Program-made: the position numbers and the translations under genes
In this document: positions 50,601-63,316 of the stretch, piece after piece
Position numbering within the stretch: the stretch's first letter is position 1
How the letters are laid out: each line of letters opens with the position of its first letter
The notes under the pieces: generated by a model
Database searches by the model: none
Told to the model about the DNA's origin: nothing
What the model saw: the letters and a program-made list of their open reading frames with translations, nothing else
NCBI GenBank assembly: GCA_030848705.1
Contig: JAUIZM010000025.1
Coordinates: 186,001 to 250,000 of the forward strand
DNA from: Heracleum sosnowskyi
Lineage: Eukaryota; Streptophyta; Magnoliopsida; Apiales; Apiaceae
DNA: 64,000 nt
Reading direction: 5' to 3'

Positions 50601-53600
50601 GTTTTCTGTAATTCTATAAACCCATAGGGTCAAACTACGAGAAACTATCCACAAAATGGCCCGCTTCAATTTTTCCCCATTTTCCTTGTATAGCTCCCTT
50701 TTGAGGTAAACGTAATCGGGCGTCCCCTGGTATCTGCTCCGATTCAGGCACGGACAGCTCCAAATGAAGTTTTCTGTAATTCTATAAACCCATAGGGTCA
50801 AACTACGAGAAAATATCCACAAAATGGCCCGCTTCAATTTTTCCCCATTTTCCTTGTATAGCTCACTTTAGAGGTAAACGTAATCGGGCGTCCCCTGGTA
50901 TCTGCTCCGATTCAGGCACGGACAGCTCCAAATGAAGTTTTCTGTAATTCTATAAACCCATAGGGTCAAACTACGAGAAAATATCCACAAAATGGCCCGC
51001 TTCAAATTTTCCCCATTTTCCTTGTATAGCTCCCTTTAGAGGTAAACGTAATCGGGCGTCCCCTGGTATCTGCTCCGATTCAGGCACGGACAACTTCAAA
51101 TGAAGTTTTCTGCAATTCTAAAAACCCATAGGGTCAAACTACGAGAAAATATCCACAAAATGGCCCGCTTCAAATTTTCCCCATTTTCCTTGTATAGCTC
51201 CCTTTATAGGTAAACGTAATCGGGCGTCCCCTGGTATCTGCTCCGATTCAGGCACGGACACCTCCAAATGAAGTTTTCTGCAATTCTATAAACCCATAGG
51301 GTCAAACTACGAGAAAATATCCACAAAATGGCTCGTTTCAATTTTTCCCCATTTTCCATGTATAGCTCCCTTTATAGGTAAACATAATCGGGCGTCCCCT
51401 GGTATCTGCTCCGATTCAGGCACGGACAGCTTCAAATGAAGTTTTCTGCAATTCTATAAACCCATAGGGTCAAACTACGAGAAAATATCCACAAAATGGC
51501 CCGCTTCAATTTTTCCCCATTTTCCTTGTATAGCTCCCTTTAGAGGTAAACATAATCGGGCGTCCCCTGGTATCTGCTCCGATTCAGGCACAGACAGCTT
51601 CAAATGAAGTTTTCTGCAATTCTATAAACCCATAGGGTCAAACTACGAGAAAATATCCACAAAATGGCCCGCTTCAATTTTTCCCCATTTTCCTTGTATA
51701 GCTCCCTTTAGAGGTAAACGTAATCGGGCGTCCCCTGGTATCTGCTCCGATTCAGGCACGGACTGCTCCAAATGAAGTTTTCTGTAATTCTATAAACCCA
51801 TAGGGTCAAACTACGAGAAACTATCCACAAAATGGCCCGCTTCAATTTTTCCCCATTTTCCTTGTATAGCTCCCTTTTGAGGTAAACGTAATCGGGCGTC
51901 CCCTGGTATCTGCTCCGATTCAGGCACGGACAGCTCCAAATGAAGTTTTCTGTAATTCTATAAACCCATAGGGTCAAACTATGAGAAAATATTCACAAAA
52001 TGGCCCGCTTCAATTTTTCCCTATTTTCCTTGTATAGCTCCCTTTAGAGGTAAACGTAATCGGGCGTCCCCTGGTATCTGCTCCGATTCAGGCACGGACA
52101 ACTCCAAATGAAGTTTTCTGTAATTCTATAAACCCATAGGGTCAAACTACGAGAAAATATCCACAAAATGGCTCGCTTCAATTTTTCCCCATTTTCCATG
52201 TATAGCTCCCTTTATAGGTAAACATAATCGGACGTCCCCTGGTATGTTCTCCGATTCAAGCACAGATAGCTTCAAATGAAGTTTTCTGCAATTCTATAAA
52301 CCCATAGGGTCAAACTACGAGAAAATATCCACAAAATGGCTCGCTTCAATTTTTCCCCATTTTCCTTGTATAGCTCCCTTTATAGGTAAACGTAATCGGG
52401 CGTCCCCTGGTATCTGCTCCGATTCAGGCACGGACAGCTCCAAATGAAGTTTTCTGTAATTCTATAAACCCATAGGGTCAAACTTCGAGAAAATATCCAC
52501 AAAATGGCCCGCTTCAATTTTTCCCCATTTTCCTTGTATAGCTCCCTTTAGAGGTAAACGTAATCGGGCGTCCCCTGGTATCTGCTCCGATTCAGGCACA
52601 GACAGCTTCAAATGAAGTTTTCTGCAATTCTATAAACCCATAGGGTCAAACTACGAGAAAATATCCACAAAATGGCCCGCTTCAATTTTTCCCCATTTTC
52701 CTTGTATAGCTCCCTTTAGAGGTAAACGTAATCGGGCGTCCCCTGGTATCTGCTCCGATTCAGGCACAGACAGCTTCAAATGAAGTTTTCTGCAATTCTA
52801 AAAACCCATAGGGTCAAACTACGAGAAAATATCCACAAAATGGCCCGCTTCAATTTTTCCCCATTTTCCTTGTATAGCTCACTTTAGAGGTAAACGTAAT
52901 CGGGCGTCCCCTGGTATCTGCTCCGATTCAGGCACGGACAGCTCCAAATGAAGTTTTCTGTAATTCTATAAACCCATAGGGTCAAACTACGAGAAAATAT
53001 CCACAAAATGGCCCGCTTCAATTTTCCCCCATTTTCCTTGTATAGCTCCCTTTAGAGGTAAACGTAATCGGGCGTCCCCTGGTATCTGCTCCGATTCAGG
53101 CACGGACAGCTCCAAATGAAGTTTTCTGTAATTCTATAAACCCATAGGGTCAAACTATGAGAAAATATTCACAAAATGGCCCGCTTCAATTTTTCCCCAT
53201 TTTCCTTGTATAGCTCCCTTTAGAGGTAAACGTAATCGGGCGTCCCCGGGTATCTGCTCCGATTCAGGCAAAGACAGCTTCAAATGAAGTTTTCTGCAAT
53301 TCTATAAACCCATAGGGTCAAACTACGAGAAAATATCCACAAAATGGCCCGCTTCAATTTTTCCCCATTTTCCTTGTATAGCTCCCTTTAGAGGTAAACG
53401 TAATCGGGCGTCCCCTGGTATCTGCTCCGATTCAGGCACGGACAGCTCCAAATGAAGTTTTCTGTAATTCTATAAACCCATAGGGTCAAACTATGAGAAA
53501 ATATTCACAAAATGGCCCGCTTCAATTTTTCCCCATTTTCCTTGTATAGCTCCCTTTAGAGGTAAACGTAATCGGGCGTCCCCTGGTATCTGCTCCGATT

Positions 53601-56600
53601 CAGGCACGGACAGCTCCAAATGAAGTTTTCTGTAATTCTATAAACCCATAGGGTCAAACTACGAGAAAATATCCACAAAATGGCCCGCTTCAAATTTCCC
53701 CATTTTCCTTGTATAGCTCCCTTTAGAGGTAAACGTAATCGGGTGTCCCCTGGTATCTGCTCCGATTCAGGCACAGACAGCTTCAAATGAAGTTTTCTGC
53801 AATTCTATAAACCCATAGGGTCAAACTACGAGAAAATATCCACAAAATGGCCCGCTTCAATTTTTCCCCATTTTCCTTGTATAGCTCCCTTTAGAGGTAA
53901 ACGTAATCGGGCGTCCTCTGGTATCTGCTCCGATTCAGGCACGGACTGCTCCAAATGAAGTTTTCTGTAATTCTATAAACCCATAGGGTCAAACTACGAG
54001 AAACTATCCACAAAATGGCCCGCTTCAATTTTTCCCCATTTTCCTTGTATAGCTCCCTTTTGAGGTAAACGTAATCGGGCGTCCCCTGGTATCTGCTCCG
54101 ATTCAGGCACGGACAGCTCCAAATGAAGTTTTCTGTAATTCTATAAACCCATAGGGTCAAACTACGAGAAAATATCCACAAAATGGCCCGCTTCAATTTT
54201 TCCCCATTTTCCTTGTATAGCTCACTTTAGAGGTAAACGTAATCGGGCGTCCCCTGGTATCTGCTCCGATTCAGGCACGGACAGCTCCAAATGAAGTTTT
54301 CTGTAATTCTATAAACCCATAGGGTCAAACTACGAGAAAATATCCACAAAATGGCCCGCTTCAAATTTTCCCCATTTTCCTTGTATAGCTCCCTTTAGAG
54401 GTAAACGTAATCGGGCGTCCCCTGGTATCTGCTCCGATTCAGGCACGGACAACTTCAAATGAAGTTTTCTGCAATTCTAAAAACCCATAGGGTCAAACTA
54501 CGAGAAAATATCCACAAAATGGCCCGCTTCAAATTTTCCCCATTTTCCTTGTATAGCTCCCTTTATAGGTAAACGTAATCGGGCGTCCCCTGGTATCTGC
54601 TCCGATTCAGGCACGGACACCTCCAAATGAAGTTTTCTGCAATTCTATAAACCCATAGGGTCAAACTACGAGAAAATATCCACAAAATGGCTCGTTTCAA
54701 TTTTTCCCCATTTTCCATGTATAGCTCCCTTTATAGGTAAACATAATCGGGCGTCCCCTGGTATCTGCTCCGATTCAGGCACGGACAGCTTCAAATGAAG
54801 TTTTCTGCAATTCTATAAACCCATAGGGTCAAACTACGAGAAAATATCCACAAAATGGCCCGCTTCAATTTTTCCCCATTTTCCTTGTATAGCTCCCTTT
54901 AGAGGTAAACATAATCGGGCGTCCCCTGGTATCTGCTCCGATTCAGGCACAGACAGCTTCAAATGAAGTTTTCTGCAATTCTATAAACCCATAGGGTCAA
55001 ACTACGAGAAAATATCCACAAAATGGCCCGCTTCAATTTTTCCCCATTTTCCTTGTATAGCTCCCTTTAGAGGTAAACGTAATCGGGCGTCCCCTGGTAT
55101 CTGCTCCGATTCAGGCACGGACTGCTCCAAATGAAGTTTTCTGTAATTCTATAAACCCATAGGGTCAAACTACGAGAAACTATCCACAAAATGGCCCGCT
55201 TCAATTTTTCCCCATTTTCCTTGTATAGCTCCCTTTTGAGGTAAACGTAATCGGGCGTCCCCTGGTATCTGCTCCGATTCAGGCACGGACAGCTCCAAAT
55301 GAAGTTTTCTGTAATTCTATAAACCCATAGGGTCAAACTATGAGAAAATATTCACAAAATGGCCCGCTTCAATTTTTCCCTATTTTCCTTGTATAGCTCC
55401 CTTTAGAGGTAAACGTAATCGGGCGTCCCCTGGTATCTGCTCCGATTCAGGCACGGACAACTCCAAATGAAGTTTTCTGTAATTCTATAAACCCATAGGG
55501 TCAAACTACGAGAAAATATCCACAAAATGGCTCGCTTCAATTTTTCCCCATTTTCCATGTATAGCTCCCTTTATAGGTAAACATAATCGGGCGTCCCCTG
55601 GTATGTTCTCCGATTCAAGCACAGATAGCTTCAAATGAAGTTTTCTGCAATTCTATAAACCCATAGGGTCAAACTACGAGAAAATATCCACAAAATGGCC
55701 CGCTTCAATTTTTCCCCATTTTCCTTGTATAGCTCCCTTTATAGGTAAACGTAATCGGGCGTCCCCTGGTATCTGCTCCGATTCAGGCACGGACAGCTCC
55801 AAATGAAGTTTTCTGTAATTCTATAAACCCATAGGGTCAAACTTCGAGAAAATATCCACAAAATGGCCCGCTTCAATTTTTCCCCATTTTCCTTGTATAG
55901 CTCCCTTTAGAGGTAAACGTAATCGGGCGTCCCCTGGTATCTGCTCCGATTCAGGCACAGACAGCTTCAAATGAAGTTTTCTGCAATTCTATAAACCCAT
56001 AGGGTCAAACTACGAGAAAATATCCACAAAATGGCCCGCTTCAATTTTTCCCCATTTTCCTTGTATAGCTCCCTTTAGAGGTAAACGTAATCGGGCGTCC
56101 CCTGGTATCTGCTCCGATTCAGGCACGGACAGCTTCAAATGAAGTTTTCTGCGATTCTAAAAACCCATAGGGTCAAACTACGAGAAAATATCCACAAAAT
56201 GGCCCGCTTCAATTTTTCCCCATTTTCCTTGTATAGCTCACTTTAGAGGTAAACGTAATCGGGCGTCCCCTGGTATCTGCTCCGATTCAGGCACGGACAG
56301 CTCCAAATGAAGTTTTCTGTAATTCTATAAACCCATAGGGTCAAACTACGAGAAAATATCCACAAAATGGCCCGCTTCAATTTTCCCCCATTTTCCTTGT
56401 ATAGCTCCCTTTAGAGGTAAACGTAATCGGGCGTCCCCTGGTATCTGCTCCGATTCAGGCACGGACAGCTCCAAATGAAGTTTTCTGTAATTCTATAAAC
56501 CCATAGGGTCAAACTATGAGAAAATATTCACAAAATGGCCCGCTTCAATTTTTCCCCATTTTCCTTGTATAGCTCCCTTTAGAGGTAAACGTAATCGGGC

Positions 56601-57605
56601 GTCCCCTGGTATCTGCTCCGATTCAGGCAAAGACAGCTTCAAATGAAGTTTTCTGCAATTCTATAAACCCATAGGGTCAAACTACGAGAAAATATCCACA
56701 AAATGGCCCGTTTCAATTTTTCCCCATTTTCCTTGTATAGCTCCCTTTAGAGGTAAACGTAATCGGGCGTCCCCTGGTATCTGCTCCGATTCAGGCACGG
56801 ACAGCTCCAAATGAAGTTTTCTGTAATTCTATAAACCCATAGGGTCAAACTATGAGAAAATATTCACAAAATGGCCCGCTTCAATTTTTCCCCATTTTCC
56901 TTGTATAGCTCCCTTTAGAGGTAAACGTAATCGGGCGTCCCCTGGTATCTGCTCCGATTCAGGCACGGACAGCTCCAAATGAAGTTTTCTGTAATTCTAT
57001 AAACCCATAGGGTCAAACTACGAGAAAATATCCACAAAATGGCCCGCTTCAAATTTCCCCATTTTCCTTGTATAGCTCCCTTTAGAGGTAAACGTAATCG
57101 GGTGTCCCCTGGTATCTGCTCCGATTCAGGCACAGACAGCTTCAAATGAAGTTTTCTGCAATTCTATAAACCCATAGGGTCAAACTACGAGAAAATATCC
57201 ACAAAATGGCCCGCTTCAATTTTTCCCCATTTTCCTTGTATAGCTCCCTTTAGAGGTAAACGTAATCGGGCGTCCCCTGGTATCTGCTCCGATTCAGGCA
57301 CGGACTGCTCCACATGAAGTTTTCTGTAATTCTATAAACCCATAGGGTCAAACTACGAGAAACTATCCACAAAATGGCCCGCTTCAATTTTTCCCCATTT
57401 TCCTTGTATAGCTCCCTTTTGAGGTAAACGTAATCGGGCGTCCCCTGGTATCTGCTCCGATTCAGGCACGGACAGCTCCAAATGAAGTTTTCTGTAATTC
57501 TATAAACCCATAGGGTCAAACTACGAGAAAATATCCACAAAATGGCCCGCTTCAATTTTTCCCCATTTTCCTTGTATAGCTCACTTTAGAGGTAAACGTA
57601 ATCGG
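47697..57605 (+). repeat. 20-mer HOR (3359 bp), three copies
   Basis: Copies are 47697-51055, 51056-54414 and 54415-57605. The third lacks the hybrid closing monomer and runs into its unhybridised parent at 57606. Each full copy has nineteen 168-bp monomers and one of 167 bp (50217, 53576 and 56935). Copies one and two share TCCCCGGG (49889 and 53248), GTCCTCTGG (50558 and 53917), G1A (48873 and 52232) and GGCTCGC (48982 and 52341), all absent from copy three. Copies one and two differ at only a few noticed sites, such as 49246 and 49409. Copy three has private changes at 56153, 56711 and 57313. Confidence 0.93.
50888..51055 (+). repeat. Hybrid monomer closing 20-mer copy one
   Basis: The left half is the consensus C41/C58T type that follows a C146A monomer, as at 57606. 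The right half has T119A (CTTCAAATTTT), as in the monomer at 47529. The same hybrid closes copy two at 54247-54414. The exchange point is between about 50945 and 51006. Confidence 0.88.
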
Positions 57606-59284
57606 GCGTCCCCTGGTATCTGCTCCGATTCAGGCACGGACAGCTCCAAATGAAGTTTTCTGTAATTCTATAAACCCATAGGGTCAAACTACGAGAAAAT
57701 ATCCACAAAATGGCCCGCTTCAATTTTCCCCCATTTTCCTTGTATAGCTCCCTTTAGAGGTAAACGTAATCGGGCGTCCCCTGGTATCTGCTCCGATTCA
57801 GGCACAGACAGCTTCAAATGAAGTTTTCTGCAATTCTATAAACCCATAGGGTCAAACTACGAGAAAATATCCACAAAATGGCCCGCTTCAATTTTTCCCC
57901 ATTTTCCTTGTATAGCTCACTTTAGAGGTAAACGTAATCGGGCGTCCCCTGGTATCTACTCCGATTCAGGCACGGACAGCTTCAAATGAAGTTTTCTGCA
58001 ATTCTAAAAACCCATAGGGTCAAACTACGAGAAAATATCCACAAAATGGCCCGCTTCAATTTTTCCCCATTTTCCGTGTATAGCTCACTTTAGAGGTAAA
58101 CGTAATCGGGCGTCCCCTGGTATCTGCTCCGATTCAGGCACGGACAGCTCCAAATGAAGTTTTCTGTAATTCTATAAACCCATAGGGTCAAACTACGAGA
58201 AAATATCCACAAAATGGCCCGCTTCAATTTTCCCCCATTTTCCTTGTATAGCTCCCTTTAGAGGTAAACGTAATCGGGCGTCCCCTGGATCTGCTCCGAT
58301 TCAGGCACGGACAGCTTCAAATGAAGTTTTCTGCAATTCTAAAAACCCATAGGGTCAAACTACGAGAAAATATCCACAAAATGGCCCGCTTCAATTTTTT
58401 CCCATTTTCCTTGTATAGCTCACTTTAGAGGTAAACGTAATCGGGCGTCCCCTGGTATCTGCTCCGATTCAGGCACGGACAGCTCCAAATGAAGTTTTCT
58501 GTAATTCTATAAACCCATAGGGTCAAACTTCGAGAAAATATCCACAAAATGGCCCGCTTCAATTTTTCCCCATTTTCCTTGTATAGCTCCCTTTAGAGGT
58601 AAACGTAATCGGGCGTCCCCTGGTATCTGCTCCGATTCAGGCACAGACAGCTTCAAATGAAGTTTTCTGCAATTCTATAAACCCATAGGGTCAAACTACG
58701 AGAAAATATCCACAAAATGGCCCGCTTCAATTTTTCCCCATTTTCCTTGTATAGCTCCCTTTAGAGGTAAACGTAATCGGGCGTCCCCTGGTATCTGCTC
58801 CGATTCAGGCACGGACAGCTTCAAATGAAGTTTTCTGCAATTCTAAAAACCCATAGGGTCAAACTACGAGAAAATATCCACAAAATGGCCCGCTTCAATT
58901 TTTCCCCATTTTCCTTGTATTGCTCCCTTTAGAGGTAAACGTAATCGGGCGTCCCCTGGTATCTGCTCCGATTCAGGCACGGACAGCTTCAAATGAAGTT
59001 TTCTGCAATTCTAAAAACCCATAGGGTCAAACTACGAGAAAATATCCACAAAATGGCCCGCTTCAATTTTTCCCCATTTTCCTTGTATAGCTCACTTTAG
59101 AGGTAAACGTAATCGGGCGTCCCCTGGTATCTGCTCCGATTCAGGCACGGACAGCTCCAAATGAAGTTTTCTGTAATTCTATAAACCCATAGGGTCAAAC
59201 TACGAGAAAATATCCACAAAATGGCCCGCTTCAATTTTTCCCCATTTTCCTTGTATAGCTCCCTTTAGAGGTAAACGTAATCGG
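57606..59284 (+). repeat. Mixed block rich in C146A monomers
   Basis: Ten monomers, several with CTCACTTTAG (C146A) and T66A. Private changes accumulate: TCTACTCC near 57956, TTCCGTGTAT near 58075, TTTTTTCCC near 58397 and TATTGCTCCC near 58919. The monomer at 58278 is 167 bp because CTGGATCTG lacks a T, unlike all the other short monomers, which lose a T in the 119-123 tract. Confidence 0.8.
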
Positions 59285-62200
59285 GCGTCCCCTGGTATCT
59301 GCTCCGATTCAGGCACGGACTGCTCCAAATGAAGTTTTCTGTAATTCTATAAACCCATAGGGTCAAACTACGAGAAAATATCCACAAAATGGCCCGCTCC
59401 AATTTTTCCCCATTTTCCTGGTATAGCTCCCTTTAGAGGTAAACGTAATCGGGCGTCCCCTGGTATCTGCTCCGATTCAGGCACGGACTGCTCCAAATGA
59501 AGTTTTCTGTAATTCTATAAACCCATAGGGTCAAACTACGAGAAAATATTCACAAAATGGCCCGCTTCAATTTTTCCCCATTTTCCTTGTTTAGCTCCCT
59601 TTAGAGGTAAACATAATCGGGCGTCCCCTGGTATCTGCTCCGATTCAGGCACGGACATCTTCAAATGAAGTTTTCTGCAATTCTATAAACCCATAGGGTC
59701 AAACTACGAGAAAATATCCACAAAATGCCCCCCTTCAATTTTTCCCCATTTTCCTTGTATAGCTTCCTTTAGAGGTAAACGTAACCGGGCGTCCCCTGGT
59801 ATCTGCTCCGATTCAGGCACGGACAGCTACAAATGAAGTTTTCTGTAATTCTATAAACCCACAGGGTCAAACTACGAGAAAATATCCACAAAATGGCCCG
59901 CTTCAATTTTTCCCCATTTTCCTTGTATAGCTCACTTTAGAGGTAAACGTAATCGGGCGTCCCCTGGTATCTGCTCCGATTCAGGCACGGACAGCTCCAA
60001 ATGAAGTTTTCTGTAATTCTATAAACCCATAGGGTCAAACTACGAGAAAATATCCACAAAATGGCCCGCTTCAATTTTTCCCCATTTTCTTTGTATTGCT
60101 CCCTTCAGAGGTAAACGTAATCGGGCGTCCCCTGGTATCTGCTCCGATTCAGGCACGGACAGCTCCAAATGAAGTTTTCTGTAATTCTATAAACCCATAG
60201 GGTCAAACTACGAGAAAATATCCACAAAATGGCTCGCTTCAATTCTTCCCCATTTTCCATGTATAGCTCCCTTTATAGGTAAACGTAATCGGGCGTCCAC
60301 TGGTATGTTCTCCGATTCAAGCACAGATAGCTTCAAATGAAGTTTTCTGCAATTCTATAAACCCATAGGGTCAAACTACGAGAAAATATCCACAAAATGG
60401 CCCGCTTCAATTTTTCTACATTTTGCTTGTATAGCTCCCTTTAGAGGTAAACGTAATCGGGCGTCCCCTGGTATCTGCTCCGATTCAGGCACGGACAGCT
60501 CCAAATGAAGTTTTCTGCAATTCTATAAACCCATAGGGTCAAACTACGAGAAAATATCCACAAAATGGCCCGCTTCAATTTTTCTACATTTTGCTTGTAT
60601 AGCTCCCTTTAGAGGTAAACGTAATCGGGCGTCCCCTGGTATCTGCTCCGATTCAGGCACGGACATCTTCAAATGAAGTTTTCTGCAATTCTATAAACCC
60701 ATAGGGTCAAACTACGAGAAAATATCCACAAAATGCCCCCCTTCAATTTTTCCCCATTTTCCTTGTATAGCTTCCTTTAGAGGTAAACGTAACCGGGCGT
60801 CCCCTGGTATCTGCTCCGATTCAGGCACGGACAGCTACAAATGAAGTTTTCTGTAATTCGATAAACCCACAGGGTCAAACTACGAGAAAATATCCACAAA
60901 ATGGCCCGCTTCAATTTTTCCCCATTTTCCTTGTATAGCTCACTTTAGAGGTAAACGTAATCGGGCGTCCCCTGGTATCTGCTCCGATTCAGGCACGGAC
61001 AGCTTCAAATGAAGTTTTCTGCAATTCTAAAAACCCATAGGGTCAAACTACGAGAAAATATCCACAAAATGGCCCGCTTCAATTTTTCCCCATTTTCCTT
61101 GTATAGCTCCCTTTAGAGGTAAACGTAATCGGGCGTCCCCTGGTATCTGCTCCGATTCAGGCACGGACTGCTCCAAATGAAGTTTTCTGTAATTCTATAA
61201 ACCCATAGGGTCAAACTACGAGAAAATATCCACAAAATGGCCCGCTCCAATTTTTCCCCATTTTCCTGGTATAGCTCCCTTTAGAGGTAAACGTAATCGG
61301 GCGTCCCCTGGTATCTGCTCCGATTCAGGCACGGACTGCTCCAAATGAAGTTTTCTGTAATTCTATAAACCCATAGGGTCAAACTACGAGAAAATATTCA
61401 CAAAATGGCCCGCTTCAATTTTTCCCCATTTTCCTTGTTTAGCTCCCTTTAGAGGTAAACATAATCGGGCGTCCCCTGGTATCTGCTCCGATTCAGGCAC
61501 GGACATCTTCAAATGAAGTTTTCTGCAATTCTATAAACCCATAGGGTCAAACTACGAGAAAATATCCACAAAATGCCCCCCTTCAATTTTTCCCCATTTT
61601 CCTTGTATAGCTTCCTTTAGAGGTAAACGTAACCGGGCGTCCCCTGGTATCTGCTCCGATTCAGGCACGGACAGCTACAAATGAAGTTTTCTGTAATTCT
61701 ATAAACCCACAGGGTCAAACTACGAGAAAATATCCACAAAATGGCCCGCTTCAATTTTTCCCCATTTTCCTTGTATAGCTCACTTTAGAGGTAAACGTAA
61801 TCGGGCGTCCCCTGGTATCTGCTCCGATTCAGGCACGGACAGCTCCAAATGAAGTTTTCTGTAATTCTATAAACCCATAGGGTCAAACTACGAGAAAATA
61901 TCCACAAAATGGCCCGCTTCAATTTTTCCCCATTTTCTTTGTATTGCTCCCTTCAGAGGTAAACGTAATCGGGCGTCCCCTGGTATCTGCTCCGATTCAG
62001 GCACGGACAGCTCCAAATGAAGTTTTCTGTAATTCTATAAACCCATAGGGTCAAACTACGAGAAAATATCCACAAAATGGCTCGCTTCAATTCTTCCCCA
62101 TTTTCCATGTATAGCTCCCTTTATAGGTAAACGTAATCGGGCGTCCACTGGTATGTTCTCCGATTCAAGCACAGATAGCTTCAAATGAAGTTTTCTGCAA

Positions 62201-63316
62201 TTCTATAAACCCATAGGGTCAAACTACGAGAAAATATCCACAAAATGGCCCGCTTCAATTTTTCTACATTTTGCTTGTATAGCTCCCTTTAGAGGTAAAC
62301 GTAATCGGGCGTCCCCTGGTATCTGCTCCGATTCAGGCACGGACAGCTCCAAATGAAGTTTTCTGCAATTCTATAAACCCATAGGGTCAAACTACGAGAA
62401 AATATCCACAAAATGGCCCGCTTCAATTTTTCTACATTTTGCTTGTATAGCTCCCTTTAGAGGTAAACGTAATCGGGCGTCCCCTGGTATCTGCTCCGAT
62501 TCAGGCACGGACATCTTCAAATGAAGTTTTCTGCAATTCTATAAACCCATAGGGTCAAACTACGAGAAAATATCCACAAAATGCCCCCCTTCAATTTTTC
62601 CCCATTTTCCTTGTATAGCTTCCTTTAGAGGTAAACGTAACCGGGCGTCCCCTGGTATCTGCTCCGATTCAGGCACGGACAGCTACAAATGAAGTTTTCT
62701 GTAATTCGATAAACCCACAGGGTCAAACTACGAGAAAATATCCACAAAATGGCCCGCTTCAATTTTTCCCCATTTTCCTTGTATAGCTCACTTTAGAGGT
62801 AAACGTAATCGGGCGTCCCCTGGTATCTGCTCCGATTCAGGCACGGACAGCTCCAAATGAAGTTTTCTGTAATTCTATAAACCCATAGGGTCAAACTACG
62901 AGAAAATATCCACAAAATGGCCCGCTTCAATTTTTCCCCATTTTCTTTGTATAGCTCCCTTCAGAGGTAAACGTAATCGGGCGTCCCCTGGTATCTGCTC
63001 CGATTCAGGCACGGACAGCTCCAAATGAAGTTTTCTGTAATTCTATAAACCCATAGGGTCAAACTACGAGAAAATATCCACAAAATGGCTCGCTTCAATT
63101 CTTCCCCATTTTCCATGTATAGCTCCCTTTATAGGTAAACGTAATCGGGCGTCCACTGGTATGTTCTCCGATTCAAGCACAGATAGCTTCAAATGAAGTT
63201 TTCTGCAATTCTATAAACCCATAGGGTCAAACTACGAGAAAATATCCACAAAATGGCCCGCTTCAATTTTTCTACATTTTGCTTGTATAGCTCCCTTTAG
63301 AGGTAAACGTAATCGG
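59285..63316 (+). repeat. 11-mer HOR (1848 bp), two copies, plus a 6-mer recurrence
   Basis: Copies are 59285-61132 and 61133-62980, and 62813-63316 repeats 61805-62308 at 1008 bp. Subtypes occur here that I did not see elsewhere: ATGCCCCCC with AGCTTCC and AACCGGG (59621, 60629, 61469 and 62477), AGCTACAAATG with CCCACAGGG (59789, 60797, 61637 and 62645), TTTCTACATTTTGC (60293, 60461, 62141, 62309 and 63149), CCTTCAGAGG, and TTCTTCCCC. The eleventh monomers differ (60965 is T66A while 62813 is the CTTCAGAGG type), so the repeat is imperfect at its edge. Confidence 0.88.

Noticed and set aside
2669..57555. About forty minus-strand open frames of 76-112 codons that look like a repeated small protein family
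   Set aside because: All lie within satellite monomers and depend on A151T or a 1-bp deletion. The starts I checked are TTG, and the frames overlap the array with no flanking gene structure. They are repeat artefacts.
59285..63316. Insertion of a different satellite family
   Set aside because: Despite private variants, monomers keep the same 168-bp length, phase and backbone, so they are diverged subtypes of the same family.
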